DNA of 41,611 bases from an uncultured Dorea sp. (GCA_910584615.1 CAJUAM010000027.1:1-41611); one strand, 5' to 3'; positions 1 through 8,856 are shown, counted from the first letter of the stretch. Notes: generated by a model not told the origin, from the letters alone. Numbers and translations are program-made.

Positions 1-65
1 AATCTATATTTAGTTTTACTTGTTACCTTTTTCCTTTTCCTCTTAGGCGAGTGTTTTAACACTTT

Positions 66-105
66 CTTAGGAGGCGGTCGCTCTATCCTGCTGAGCTATA
101 GCGAC
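66..105 (-). pseudogene. 5' half of tRNA-Arg(CCU), interrupted at the anticodon loop
   Basis: Read on the minus strand from 105 down, the sequence is a normal tRNA 5' half: acceptor strand GTCGCTA, D-arm GCTC...GAGC, anticodon-stem strand ACCGC and loop CTCCTAA with anticodon CCT. The expected 3' anticodon strand (GCGGT), T-arm and acceptor strand are absent. After the G at 66 the sequence becomes unrelated and AT-rich, with a small hairpin (AGTGTT..AACACT, near 52-63). The upstream promoter is intact, so the half should still be transcribed. It may be a tRNA split by an integrated element, by an intron lying mostly outside the window, or simply truncated. Confidence 0.75.
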
Positions 106-119
106 ATTTATGCTCATTT

Positions 120-148
120 ATTCTAACACTGAGCATAGAAAAAATCAA
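120..148 (-). promoter_or_regulatory. promoter of the tRNA-Arg gene
   Basis: On the minus strand TTGATT (143-148) and TAGAAT (120-125) are separated by exactly 17 bases, with a TGn extended -10. The predicted start lies a few bases upstream of the tRNA 5' end at 105. Confidence 0.6.
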
Positions 149-201
149 GTTTAAAATAGATGTTTTACAATTTTTTATTTTGTTTTTTATTTTATAACTA
201 C

Positions 202-1083
202 CTAATTGAAATTTATCCTTCCCTGCAGCCATATATTTCCTTTAAATCTACGGCCTTTCGCAGGTTCTCCTACTACTCTTGCTTTTGGAACACAAAGTGA
301 AAATTTCAAGTCATTCACTTCCAGATCCATAATATAAAGTTCTTCTTCTGTCAGCACATTTTTTGTAGTTGTAAATTCTAAAATTGTACCAAGAATAGAA
401 TATTTATCACACTCAATTCCATAAGGCATAATACTTGTGTCTACGATACTGAATATATCCTCTGTGATCAATCTTCTGGATACTTTCGAATATGTATCAA
501 TATCATCGAGAGTCAGACTTTCAATTGCTGCGGGATCTCCTGATTTTGCAGCATTTACCAGTTTCATCCGATTATGCACATTTTCCTGCTGCTGTCTCTC
601 CTGATTCTTGTTTTTTAGAACAGGAAAGAGTATCATTCCTTCATTACTCAGAGCAGACAGGGTCACAGACATGTACTGTACCCTGTTCTGTCTGCTGAGC
701 TGACATATTTTCAGATATTCTAATGTATTCTGGACATGAAAGATCAGATTGATAGCAATCTTTGAATCTTCACATATTCCTATATATGATTCTCTGTCAC
801 TTCTTCGTTCAATTGCTACATCAGCATACGATGTAATTCCTTTTCCATTAAAATACGGAAAATAATATTGCTTTTGAAACCGAGAAGTCATATCCATATC
901 ACCAAATAAAGAGATTCCGATTCCTTCTGCATATTCCTTCTGAAATTCACAGAAATCCATCTCCTCATCTTGTAAGATCAATTCATGATGTGTAAAATTT
1001 TGTTCTACCTGAGTCAGGATTTCGTATAATTCTTTTTTTGATTCTATATCGCCAAATCCAATGGCTGTCAGGTATTGATTCAT
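202..1083 (-). CDS. DUF3881 family protein
   Basis: A 293-residue soluble protein with no signal peptide or membrane segment. It looks like the DUF3881 family, which I know mainly from Lachnospiraceae and which has no assigned function. It begins two bases after the serS stop, with AGAGGAAA as ribosome binding site, so it is the last gene of the parA-parB-DUF4446-serS transcription unit. The middle of the protein has a glutamine-rich stretch (around residues 160-170) that may be a linker between two domains. No catalytic motif can be recognised. The position next to serS and chromosome segregation genes does not by itself define a role. Confidence 0.7.
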   Translation of the reverse strand: MNQYLTAIGFGDIESKKELYEILTQVEQNFTHHELILQDEEMDFCEFQKEYAEGIGISLFGDMDMTSRFQKQYYFPYFNGKGITSYADVAIERRSDRESYIGICEDSKIAINLIFHVQNTLEYLKICQLSRQNRVQYMSVTLSALSNEGMILFPVLKNKNQERQQQENVHNRMKLVNAAKSGDPAAIESLTLDDIDTYSKVSRRLITEDIFSIVDTSIMPYGIECDKYSILGTILEFTTTKNVLTEEELYIMDLEVNDLKFSLCVPKARVVGEPAKGRRFKGNIWLQGRINFN

Positions 1084-1085
1084 AA

Positions 1086-2372
1086 TTATTTCCTCTTGAT
1101 TTCAGTCATTTGTCCCATATATGGCTGTAAAACTTTCGGAATCCTTACACTTCCGTCTGCCTGAAGATTATTTTCTAAAAATGCGATCAGCATTCTCGGC
1201 GGAGCCACAACAGTATTATTCAGTGTATGCGCAAAATATTTACTTCCATCTGCGCCCTTTACACGGATTCCTAATCTTCTTGCCTGCGCGTCACTTAAAT
1301 TAGAGCAACTTCCTACTTCAAAATATTTTTTCTGTCTTGGAGACCATGCTTCAACGTCACATGATTTTACCTTTAAATCTGCTAAATCTCCGGAACAGCA
1401 TTCCAATGTACGAACTGGAATGTCAAGAGAATGGAACAGATCTACTGTATTTTTCCATAACTGATCATACCAGTATGGACTTTCCTCTGGCTTACATACT
1501 ACGATCATTTCTTGTTTTTCAAACTGATGGATACGGTATACACCTCTTTCTTCAATTCCATGTGCTCCTTTTTCTTTTCTGAAACATGGAGAGTAACTTG
1601 TAAGAGTCTGCGGGAGCTGACTTTCATCAAGCATATTGTCAATAAATTTTCCAATCATAGAATGCTCGCTTGTTCCAATCAGATATAAATCTTCTCCTTC
1701 AATCTTATACATCATGGCATCCATTTCCGCAAAACTCATTACCCCTGTTACCACATTACTTCGAATCATAAATGGAGGTATACAATATGTGAATCCTCTA
1801 TCAATCATGAAATCACGGGCATAAGTGATGACTGCGGAATGAAGTCTTGCGATATCACCCATAAGATAGTAAAATCCATTTCCTGCAACTCTTCCTGCGC
1901 TTTCAAGATCAATTCCATTAAAGCTTTCCATTATTTCTGTATGATATGGGATTTCATAGTCTGGAACCACTGGTTCGCCAAATTTTTCTATTTCAACATT
2001 TTCGCTGTCATCTTTTCCAATTGGTACGGAAGGATCTATGATATTCGGAATAGTCATCATGATCTTTTTGATTCTTTCCTCTACCTCTTTTTCTTCATTT
2101 GAAAGACTTTCTACACGATCAGCATTTACCTTTACTTTCTTCTTAAGCTCATCTGCTTCTTCTTTCTTTCCTTGAGCCATGCATGCACCAATCTGTTTTG
2201 AAATTTTATTTCTATCAGCACGCAGCGCTTCAACTTCCTGTTTAATATCTCTATTCTTTTTATCTAATTCTAATACCTCATCTACTAACGGAAGTTTATC
2301 ATCCTGAAATTTTTTCTTAATATTTTCCTTTACAGTTTCCGGATTATTTCTCACAAATTTTATGTCTAACAT
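1086..2372 (-). CDS. serS: seryl-tRNA synthetase, divergent type
   Basis: Charges tRNA-Ser with serine in the cytoplasm. The 428 residues comprise an N-terminal coiled-coil tRNA-binding arm (about 25-105) and a class II catalytic core. Motif 2 is FRKEKGAHG (264-272) followed by RIHQFEKQE, and motif 3 is NTVVAPPRMLIAFLEN (386-401). These differ from the common bacterial enzyme: TAEV is TSEH at 234-237, FRSEAG is FRKEKG, and the SG.AVGRT segment is NTVVAPPRM, which recalls archaeal SerRS. The C-terminal VRIPKVLQPYMG is canonical. Only about 20 bases separate it from the DUF4446 gene, so there is no room for the T-box leader often found before serS in Firmicutes. It must be transcribed with parAB. 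Confidence 0.95.
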   Translation of the reverse strand: MLDIKFVRNNPETVKENIKKKFQDDKLPLVDEVLELDKKNRDIKQEVEALRADRNKISKQIGACMAQGKKEEADELKKKVKVNADRVESLSNEEKEVEERIKKIMMTIPNIIDPSVPIGKDDSENVEIEKFGEPVVPDYEIPYHTEIMESFNGIDLESAGRVAGNGFYYLMGDIARLHSAVITYARDFMIDRGFTYCIPPFMIRSNVVTGVMSFAEMDAMMYKIEGEDLYLIGTSEHSMIGKFIDNMLDESQLPQTLTSYSPCFRKEKGAHGIEERGVYRIHQFEKQEMIVVCKPEESPYWYDQLWKNTVDLFHSLDIPVRTLECCSGDLADLKVKSCDVEAWSPRQKKYFEVGSCSNLSDAQARRLGIRVKGADGSKYFAHTLNNTVVAPPRMLIAFLENNLQADGSVRIPKVLQPYMGQMTEIKRK

Positions 2373-2391
2373 TTTATTTTCCTCCTATTTT

Positions 2392-2916
2392 TTATTTTGT
2401 TTCCTTACCATATATATCAGAAAAGATAGCCTTGTCCAATGCCTCGGCTTCTTCTTCGGCAAGCTCTACATAACTTTCTGCATTAACAATCTCTTTTACA
2501 TAAGTATAACAACCTTCACGGCTATGCATGGCATTCATGATCCATCCATTATTTTTTCCATCAAGCATCGCAACTGCAAAACTTAATTTTCCGCCCATTT
2601 CATTGAAAGCATCATATTTTACAATTCCAACCTTTTGAAAATTCTGATCCAAAACTTTTCTCATATCACGAATATCGGCACGGTTTTGTTTTGTGACCTT
2701 TATAACAGTTTCTGCCTCCTGAAATTTTTCCATCATACTTTCTTCCAGGCTTTTTCCATCCTTTCCGCGCATAAATGTTTGATAACTACTTTTCAGTCGG
2801 TTATATTTTACTGTCACATTTACATATAATATAAAAAGTATTATAAATAATACAAGCATAAAGATAAAGATAAATGCGGGATCTATTCCCAATGCATTTA
2901 ATATTCTACTTTCCAT
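2392..2916 (-). CDS. DUF4446 family membrane-anchored protein
   Basis: A 174-residue protein with one N-terminal transmembrane helix (about 14-35), a short basic stretch, a helical and probably coiled-coil segment (about 55-100), and a C-terminal globular part. It matches the DUF4446 family, which is commonly found directly after parB in Clostridia and has no established function. The gene follows parB by 6 bases and precedes serS by about 20. The arrangement, a single-pass anchor with a cytoplasmic domain encoded in the partition operon, would suit a membrane link for the origin region, but that is inference only. Confidence 0.75.
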   Translation of the reverse strand: MESRILNALGIDPAFIFIFMLVLFIILFILYVNVTVKYNRLKSSYQTFMRGKDGKSLEESMMEKFQEAETVIKVTKQNRADIRDMRKVLDQNFQKVGIVKYDAFNEMGGKLSFAVAMLDGKNNGWIMNAMHSREGCYTYVKEIVNAESYVELAEEEAEALDKAIFSDIYGKETK

Positions 2917-2922
2917 AAATAT

Positions 2923-3849
2923 TTATTCTCCCCTTCCAAGACTCATAATCATGTCGAACATTCGTTCTAACTCGTCGTCTGAATAATATTCTATCTCTAT
3001 CTTCCCTTTTCCATTCCCTTTTGCTGCTATATTTACTTTCGTTCCCATAACATCTTTCATTTTATCAGCAAGATCATTATATAAAAACTCATTTTTTATT
3101 TCTTTTTTTACTTTCGGCTGTTTTGGATTTTTTATATCCTTAACAAGCTTTTCTACATCTCTTACACTTAATTTTTCATCAAATATCTTTACGGCCAATT
3201 CATATTGCGCATCTGCATCTTCAATGGCAAGAAGAGCTCTGGCATGTCCGGTAGATATCATATCATCAATTACCATTTGTTGTACTTTTTCACATAATTT
3301 TAAAAGACGCATAGAATTAGTAACTGCTGTTCTGCTCTTTGACACCCTCTCTGCCACTTCATCCTGCTTTAGATTAAATTCTTCCAACAGTCTTTTGTAT
3401 GCAGCAGCTTCTTCAATAGGATTGAGATTTTCTCTCTGAATATTTTCTATTAACCCTATTTCTATTATTTCTTGTTCAGTGTAATCTTTTATGATAACGG
3501 GAATTTCTTTCACACCTGCCATCTTAGCCGCTCGCCATCTTCTTTCGCCAGCAATGATCTCATAGTAATCTTTTTTCTTTTTCACAAGAAGCGGCTGCAG
3601 TACACCAAATTGTTTAATTGAATCAGATAATTCCATTAAAGCATCTTCTTCAAACTTCTTACGTGGTTGATCTCTGTTTGGTTCTACTTTGTTAATATTT
3701 ATCATCTGTTCGCCAGATTTTGATTCAACTTGGACATCACTATTCTCCAGTGTTTTCAAAACTGTTTCCATCTGATTTATTTTACCAGACTTGTTATCAG
3801 GTATCAAGCTGTCCAATCCTTTTCCAAGGCCCTTTTTTCTAACGGCCAT
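2923..3849 (-). CDS. parB: ParB/Spo0J chromosome-partitioning CTPase
   Basis: Binds parS, spreads as a CTP-dependent clamp and loads SMC at the origin. The 308-residue protein has the ParB N-terminal nuclease-like domain with the CTP-binding motif GERRWRA (101-107) and the ENIQRENLNPIEEA segment. Next is a helix-turn-helix (about 160-184) that recognises parS, then a charged linker and a C-terminal dimerisation domain. It starts 13 bases after parA with AAAGGAGGAAA upstream. The two perfect parS sites at 4695-4749 lie about 0.9 kb away, just before parA. Length is normal for the chromosomal family. Confidence 0.96.
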   Translation of the reverse strand: MAVRKKGLGKGLDSLIPDNKSGKINQMETVLKTLENSDVQVESKSGEQMININKVEPNRDQPRKKFEEDALMELSDSIKQFGVLQPLLVKKKKDYYEIIAGERRWRAAKMAGVKEIPVIIKDYTEQEIIEIGLIENIQRENLNPIEEAAAYKRLLEEFNLKQDEVAERVSKSRTAVTNSMRLLKLCEKVQQMVIDDMISTGHARALLAIEDADAQYELAVKIFDEKLSVRDVEKLVKDIKNPKQPKVKKEIKNEFLYNDLADKMKDVMGTKVNIAAKGNGKGKIEIEYYSDDELERMFDMIMSLGRGE

Positions 3850-3862
3850 ATTTTTTCCTCCT

Positions 3863-4630
3863 TTAATTCTTTTCCTGAGATATCACTTCATCTGCTAATC
3901 TCATATAACTTTCTGCTCCTGCAGACTTCGCATCATAATGATTTATAGGCATTCCATAACTCGGTGCCTCCGCAAGTCTGATATTTCTCGGAATAATTGT
4001 TTTATATATATTTTGTTCCAGATTATCTTTGACATTTTCAACTACTTGCAATGAAAGATTTGTTCTGGCATCATACATTGTAAATACAACGCCTTCTATG
4101 ATAAGATTTTGATTTAACCTGTCCCTCACAAGTTCTACTGTATGTATCAATTGACTTAATCCTTCCAATGCATAATACTCACATTGAATTGGGACAAGAA
4201 CAGAATCCGCAGTTGTCATTGCATTAATTGTGAGTATACTCAAAGACGGAGGACAGTCAATAATCATGTAATCATAATCATCTTTTATTTTATATAAAGC
4301 ATTTTTGAGAATATATTCTTTATCCTCTTCATCTAACAATTCTATCTCAGCACCTGACAAATCAATGCTAGTAGGTATTATATCTAAATTTTCATGAATA
4401 TCCTTTTTTATTGCTTCTTCAATACTTACCTCACCTATTATCAGATCATAAATTGTATTTTCTACAGAATTCTTATCTAAACCTAAACCACTTGTCATAT
4501 TTCCCTGTGGATCCATATCTACTGAAAGAACTTTTTTTCCTTTTTCGGCAAGACATGCAGATAAATTAATAGCTGTAGTAGTTTTTCCTACACCACCTTT
4601 TTGATTTGCGATGGCTATTATTTTTCCCAT
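3863..4630 (-). CDS. parA: ParA/Soj chromosome-partitioning ATPase
   Basis: A deviant Walker-A ATPase acting with ParB in origin segregation and in control of DnaA. The motif KGGVGKTT is at the N-terminus, followed by the DMDPQGN signature and the Walker B segment YMIIDCPPSLS. About 255 residues is the usual length. I place the start at the ATG at 4630 because AAAGGTG lies 6 bases upstream. The in-frame GTG at 4639 would overlap that site. It is first in the parA-parB-DUF4446-serS-DUF3881 unit and has its own promoter just downstream of parS. Confidence 0.96.
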   Translation of the reverse strand: MGKIIAIANQKGGVGKTTTAINLSACLAEKGKKVLSVDMDPQGNMTSGLGLDKNSVENTIYDLIIGEVSIEEAIKKDIHENLDIIPTSIDLSGAEIELLDEEDKEYILKNALYKIKDDYDYMIIDCPPSLSILTINAMTTADSVLVPIQCEYYALEGLSQLIHTVELVRDRLNQNLIIEGVVFTMYDARTNLSLQVVENVKDNLEQNIYKTIIPRNIRLAEAPSYGMPINHYDAKSAGAESYMRLADEVISQEKN

Positions 4631-4660
4631 ATTTATCACCTTTCTTTTTCGTGTATTCTT

Positions 4661-4689
4661 AGTATAACACTTTTCAATCTATATATCCA
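4661..4689 (-). promoter_or_regulatory. promoter of parA operon
   Basis: On the minus strand TGGATA (4684-4689) and TATACT (4661-4666) are 17 bases apart, with a TGT extended -10 element. It ends 5 bases from the parS at 4695-4710, so ParB bound at parS could influence transcription of its own operon. Confidence 0.5.
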
Positions 4690-4694
4690 CAAAA

Positions 4695-4710
4695 TGTTTC
4701 ACGTGAAACA
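4695..4710. promoter_or_regulatory. parS site 1
   Basis: TGTTTCACGTGAAACA, a perfect copy of the conserved bacterial parS palindrome, between parA and rsmG. It is the ParB nucleation site. Confidence 0.95.
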
Positions 4711-4733
4711 TCTTTTTTATAGATATCTTTCAA

Positions 4734-4749
4734 TGTTTCACGTGAAACA
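4734..4749. promoter_or_regulatory. parS site 2
   Basis: A second perfect TGTTTCACGTGAAACA. Its centre is 39 bp from site 1, just over 3.5 helical turns, so the two face opposite sides of the DNA. Confidence 0.95.
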
Positions 4750-4751
4750 TT

Positions 4752-4784
4752 AAAAGAACCCCTTATTATTTAAGAGGTTCTTTT
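4752..4784 (-). terminator. terminator of rsmG/mnmG unit
   Basis: Inverted repeat AAAAGAACC ... GGTTCTTTT with inner CTTA/TAAG pairing. On the minus strand it ends in a short T tract. The rsmG stop codon lies inside the loop. It separates the mnmG-rsmG unit from parA. Confidence 0.65.
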
Positions 4785-5491
4785 GATGGAATTCCAGATT
4801 TCCTGGGATATTTCTTATTAGTCATTTTTTCTTTTTTTATTGTCACAATTGATCTTTTTATATCCGTGTCAGGAAGAATAAATTTAACTACTTCATTAAG
4901 ACTTCCACCAAGCAATTTAATAGCATTTTTTGAATCATCTATTTCTTCCTCTATATTCTCAGATTTATAAGATATGAAATAACCTCCTATTTTTACAAAA
5001 GGTAAAGAGTATTCAGATAGAGTAATTAATTTTGCAACAGCTCGGGATACACATATATCATATTGTTCTCTGAAATTTTCCCGTCTTGCATAATCTTCCG
5101 CTCTTCCATGAATTGCTTTAATATCTTTTAATGATAACTCTTCTATTACATTATCTAAAAATTTTATACGTTTATTCAGTGAATCCAATAATGTTATATT
5201 CAACCCAGAAAACACTATTTTTAATGGAATACCAGGAAATCCAGCTCCCGTTCCAATATCTATAACTGATATATTGCCTGTTTGCAAATATTTCTGATCC
5301 AAAGCCTTTACTATAGAAAGACTATCCACAAAATGTTTCTGTACAACTTCTTTAAAATCCGTTATAGCTGTAAGATTCATGAATTTATTCCACTCTACAA
5401 GCAATTCGTAATATGTCAAGAACTGTGTTATCTGCTTATCATTTAACTGTATTTCTAATTTATTCATTTCTTCTTTTAAAAAGTTTTCCAT
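4766..5491 (-). CDS. rsmG: 16S rRNA (guanine527-N7)-methyltransferase RsmG
   Basis: Methylates G527 of 16S rRNA with S-adenosylmethionine, and its loss gives low-level streptomycin resistance in several bacteria. The 241 residues carry the SAM-binding motif VIDIGTGAGFPGIPL (about residues 75-89) and the conserved ISRAVAKL-like stretch (CVSRAVAKL). The C-terminus ends in a basic segment (KKYPRKSGIPSKEPLK), typical of GidB proteins. It follows mnmG by 38 bases, the usual gidA-gidB arrangement next to parAB. The start has AGAGGG 9 bases upstream. Confidence 0.96.
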   Translation of the reverse strand: MENFLKEEMNKLEIQLNDKQITQFLTYYELLVEWNKFMNLTAITDFKEVVQKHFVDSLSIVKALDQKYLQTGNISVIDIGTGAGFPGIPLKIVFSGLNITLLDSLNKRIKFLDNVIEELSLKDIKAIHGRAEDYARRENFREQYDICVSRAVAKLITLSEYSLPFVKIGGYFISYKSENIEEEIDDSKNAIKLLGGSLNEVVKFILPDTDIKRSIVTIKKEKMTNKKYPRKSGIPSKEPLK

Positions 5492-5529
5492 GTTCGTATA
5501 CCCTCTTAATTAATAACTGATGCTGCCCA

Positions 5530-7443
5530 TCATTTTCTTGATACTTCCTCCAGATACACTAATAACACAGATATATCTGCTGGTGATACTCCGGATATTC
5601 TTGAAGCCTGTCCTATTGAAATCGGTTGATATTCTTTTAATTTCTGCATTGCTTCAATTCTTAAACTTTTTATATCCTCATAATTGATATCATCTGGTAT
5701 TTTTTTGTTTTCCAGTTTTTTAAAATGTTCTACTTGTTTTCTTTGTCTTTTGATATATCCATCATATTTAATTTCTATATTGATCTGTTCAATCACTTCT
5801 TCTTCAATCTCCACTGGAAATTCCGGTCTTTCCACATCAATATCTTTTAGAAGTCCATAAGATAATTCCGGGCGCTTTATCAGATCCATTATAGTACTTC
5901 CAGATAAAAGAGGAGTACTTCCACATTTTCTTAATAGTTCTTGTACATTATCATTGTTTCCTACTGTTACATGCTCCAGTCTTTTTATTTCACTTTCAAT
6001 CAATCTTTGTTTTAATTTAAGCTTATCATATCTTTCTTTTGATATCAGCCCAATTTTATAACCCTTTTCAGTCAATCGAATATCCGCATTATCCTGGCGG
6101 AGCAAAAGACGATATTCTGCCCTTGATGTCATCATCCGATATGGTTCATGACTTTCCTTTGTCACAAGATCATCAATCAAAACACCAATATATGCTTCTG
6201 AACGGTCTAATATGATTGGCGGAAGATTGTTTATCTTTCTTGAAGCATTAATCCCTGCTATTAATCCCTGGGCAGCCGCCTCTTCATACCCTGAACTTCC
6301 ATTAAACTGACCGCCGCTAAATAATCCTTCTATATTTTTAAATTCGAGAGAAGCCTTTAATTGTCTTGCGTCGATACAATCATATTCAATTGCATACGCA
6401 TTCCTCACAATCCTGACATTTTCAAGTCCAGGAACAGTCCGGTACATCTCATACTGAACATCTTCCGGAAGAGAACTAGACATTCCTCCAATATACATTT
6501 CATTTGTCTCAAGCCCTTCTGGTTCAATAAACACCTGATGTCTTTCTTTATCTGCAAACTTTACAACCTTATCTTCAATAGAGGGACAATATCTTGGTCC
6601 GGTACCTTCTATCATTCCTGAAAAAAGAGGTGAACGATCAAGGTTCTTCTTTATTATATCATGGGTCTCTTTATTAGTATAAGTTAGCCAGCAAGATACC
6701 TGATCTATCTGAACATCTTCCGGATTAGTAGAAAAAGAAAAAGGCACAACCCTCTCATCTCCAAACTGCTCTTCCATCCTAGAAAAATCTACTGTATTCT
6801 TATCTATCCGGGCAGGAGTTCCTGTTTTAAAACGATACATACTAATCCCAAGTTCCTTTAAACTTTCCGTGAGATAATTTGCCGCCTGGAGACCATTAGG
6901 TCCTGTATACGTACTCACATCTCCATAAATACAGCGTGCTCTCAAATATGTGCCAGTACACAATATAACTGCCTGACAATGATAAATCGCACCTGATAAT
7001 GTCTGAACTCCTATAATCCTATGATCTTCAACTAATATTTTAACAACCTCTGTCTGTTTTACTTCAAGATTCTTCTCATTTTCTAAAACCTGTCTCATAG
7101 TACGGCTATAGAGAGCCTTATCTGCCTGCGCGCGAAGAGAATGAACTGCCGGCCCTTTTGATCTATTCAACATCTTTGACTGAATAAAAGTACGATCTAT
7201 CACCTTACCCATCTCACCGCCTAAAGCATCGATCTCTCTCACAAGATGACCTTTAGAACTTCCCCCGATATTAGGATTACATGGCATAAGAGCAACACTG
7301 TCTACACTTACTGTAAACACGATCGTTCTGTGTCCAAGCCGCGCACAGGCAAGCGCAGCTTCACATCCCGCATGTCCTGCCCCGATTACTACTACATCAT
7401 ATTTGTCTTTATTTTCCCATACAGAATTTACTGAATATTTCAT
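5530..7443 (-). CDS. mnmG: tRNA uridine-34 5-carboxymethylaminomethyl modification enzyme MnmG
   Basis: FAD-dependent partner of MnmE that builds the cmnm5 group on wobble U34 of several tRNAs. The 637 residues are a normal length. The FAD-binding GxGxxG motif is VVIGAGHAGCEAA near residues 18-30. The conserved CNPNIGGSSKGHLVREIDALGG is present, and the C-terminal helical domain that contacts MnmE is complete (SRISGVSPADISVLLVYLE). The start overlaps the 3' end of mnmE by 35 bases, implying translational coupling of the two subunits. Confidence 0.97.
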   Translation of the reverse strand: MKYSVNSVWENKDKYDVVVIGAGHAGCEAALACARLGHRTIVFTVSVDSVALMPCNPNIGGSSKGHLVREIDALGGEMGKVIDRTFIQSKMLNRSKGPAVHSLRAQADKALYSRTMRQVLENEKNLEVKQTEVVKILVEDHRIIGVQTLSGAIYHCQAVILCTGTYLRARCIYGDVSTYTGPNGLQAANYLTESLKELGISMYRFKTGTPARIDKNTVDFSRMEEQFGDERVVPFSFSTNPEDVQIDQVSCWLTYTNKETHDIIKKNLDRSPLFSGMIEGTGPRYCPSIEDKVVKFADKERHQVFIEPEGLETNEMYIGGMSSSLPEDVQYEMYRTVPGLENVRIVRNAYAIEYDCIDARQLKASLEFKNIEGLFSGGQFNGSSGYEEAAAQGLIAGINASRKINNLPPIILDRSEAYIGVLIDDLVTKESHEPYRMMTSRAEYRLLLRQDNADIRLTEKGYKIGLISKERYDKLKLKQRLIESEIKRLEHVTVGNNDNVQELLRKCGSTPLLSGSTIMDLIKRPELSYGLLKDIDVERPEFPVEIEEEVIEQINIEIKYDGYIKRQRKQVEHFKKLENKKIPDDINYEDIKSLRIEAMQKLKEYQPISIGQASRISGVSPADISVLLVYLEEVSRK

Positions 7444-8842
7444 TTACTAAATCTTCTCCTACTGTTTCCCCAGTGATATTTCCCAACGATTCATATGCAT
7501 CCATCAAATCAATAGAATAAAAATCCTCCGGCATATTCATTTCAATACTCTCATTTACTTTACATAAAGATTCATAAGCATATTTTAAAGCTGTTTTATG
7601 TCTTACATTTGTAATATATACTTCATCATTAAAAGAAATATTTCCTCCAAAAAATAATTCTTTTACAATTTCCTCAAGCTCTTTAAGACCACTTTCATTT
7701 TTTGCCGATATTTCTAAAATTTTATTTGGACATGCTGATCCATATTTTAATGGACCAGATTCATTTTCTACATTTTCTAATTCATCCTGTACGTTTTTCT
7801 TTGTTACTACCATTTCCAGATCCGTCTTGTTTAAAAGAATGATTGATTTCTTTTTATATATCATCTGGAAGATCTCTTTATCATTTTCATCTAAAGGACA
7901 AGTAGAATCTATCACATACAAAATTAAATCAGCTTTTTCAACATTATCCTTTGCCTTATCTACTCCTATACGTTCAATAATATCTTCCGTATCCCTGATT
8001 CCAGCCGTATCCATAATATTTAAAGAAATTCCCTGAAGATTAATATGTTCTTCAAGAACATCTCTTGTAGTACCTGCAATATCTGTTACAATTGCACGTT
8101 CCTCTCCCAACAGAGCATTTAACAAGGAAGATTTCCCCGCATTGGGTTTTCCTACGATAACTGTCTTTATTCCTTCTTTTATGATTCTGCCATTATCACA
8201 AGTAGATAAAAGATCCTTTATTTCATCAATCAGGTAATCTACCGCTTTCTTTAACTCTTCACCATATCCATCCAGAGAAATATGTTCCGGATCATCAAGA
8301 GAGGTCTCTATAAAAGCAGTATGATAGATAATTTTTTTTCTGATATCATCTATCTTTTTCTTAACACTTCCTCTCAACTGATTTATAGAACTCTGGCGGG
8401 CATATTCACTTTTTGAAGATATCAGATCACCTACCGCTTCTGCCTGAGACAGATCAAGTCTTCCATTAAGAAATGCACGTTTTGTAAATTCTCCCGGCTC
8501 TGCAGGTCTTGCTCCGTACTTTATCAATGTTTCAAGCACTTTTTTTACAACATATATACCGCCGTGACAATTGATTTCTACTGTATCCTCTCCTGTATAA
8601 CTATGCGGTCCACGCATGAGCATCACAAGAACTTCATCAATTGTCCTTCCATCATCTTCAATAAAACCATAATGAATCGTATGGGATTTCTGATCATCTA
8701 AATGTTTATTACTTTTTCCGACATATATCTTATCGGCAATCTCAAATGCTTCTTTCCCTGTCATTCTTACGATCCCTATTCCAGAACTGCTCATAGCAGT
8801 AGAAATAGCAGCTATTGTATCAGAATATTTCCTATTCATCAT
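7409..8842 (-). CDS. mnmE: tRNA modification GTPase MnmE
   Basis: GTPase that acts with MnmG on wobble uridine. The roughly 477 residues comprise an N-terminal tetrahydrofolate-binding domain (1-120), a helical domain, and an inserted G domain with G1 GKPNAGKS (231-238), the G2 region DIAGTTRD (254-261) and G3 DTAG (278-281). The C-terminal Cys-x-Gly-Lys motif is FCMGK. Two adjacent ATGs are possible. The second, at 8839, is better spaced from the GGAGG (5 versus 2 bases). The terminator in front of it (8857-8887) may limit read-through from jag. Confidence 0.97.
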   Translation of the reverse strand: MMNRKYSDTIAAISTAMSSSGIGIVRMTGKEAFEIADKIYVGKSNKHLDDQKSHTIHYGFIEDDGRTIDEVLVMLMRGPHSYTGEDTVEINCHGGIYVVKKVLETLIKYGARPAEPGEFTKRAFLNGRLDLSQAEAVGDLISSKSEYARQSSINQLRGSVKKKIDDIRKKIIYHTAFIETSLDDPEHISLDGYGEELKKAVDYLIDEIKDLLSTCDNGRIIKEGIKTVIVGKPNAGKSSLLNALLGEERAIVTDIAGTTRDVLEEHINLQGISLNIMDTAGIRDTEDIIERIGVDKAKDNVEKADLILYVIDSTCPLDENDKEIFQMIYKKKSIILLNKTDLEMVVTKKNVQDELENVENESGPLKYGSACPNKILEISAKNESGLKELEEIVKELFFGGNISFNDEVYITNVRHKTALKYAYESLCKVNESIEMNMPEDFYSIDLMDAYESLGNITGETVGEDLVNEIFSKFCMGK

Positions 8843-8856
8843 ATCCTCCGAATTTT

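Noticed and set aside
1..66. Group I intron in tRNA-Arg(CCU)
   Set aside because: Not asserted: the only visible guide-like segment (AAGAGG) pairs imperfectly with the exon and lacks the G opposite the splice-site U. Too little of the sequence is in the window.
4695..4749. LacI operators instead of parS
   Set aside because: The sites have the exact 16-bp parS sequence with central CACGTG and adjoin parA, whereas the LacI operators have central ACATGT.
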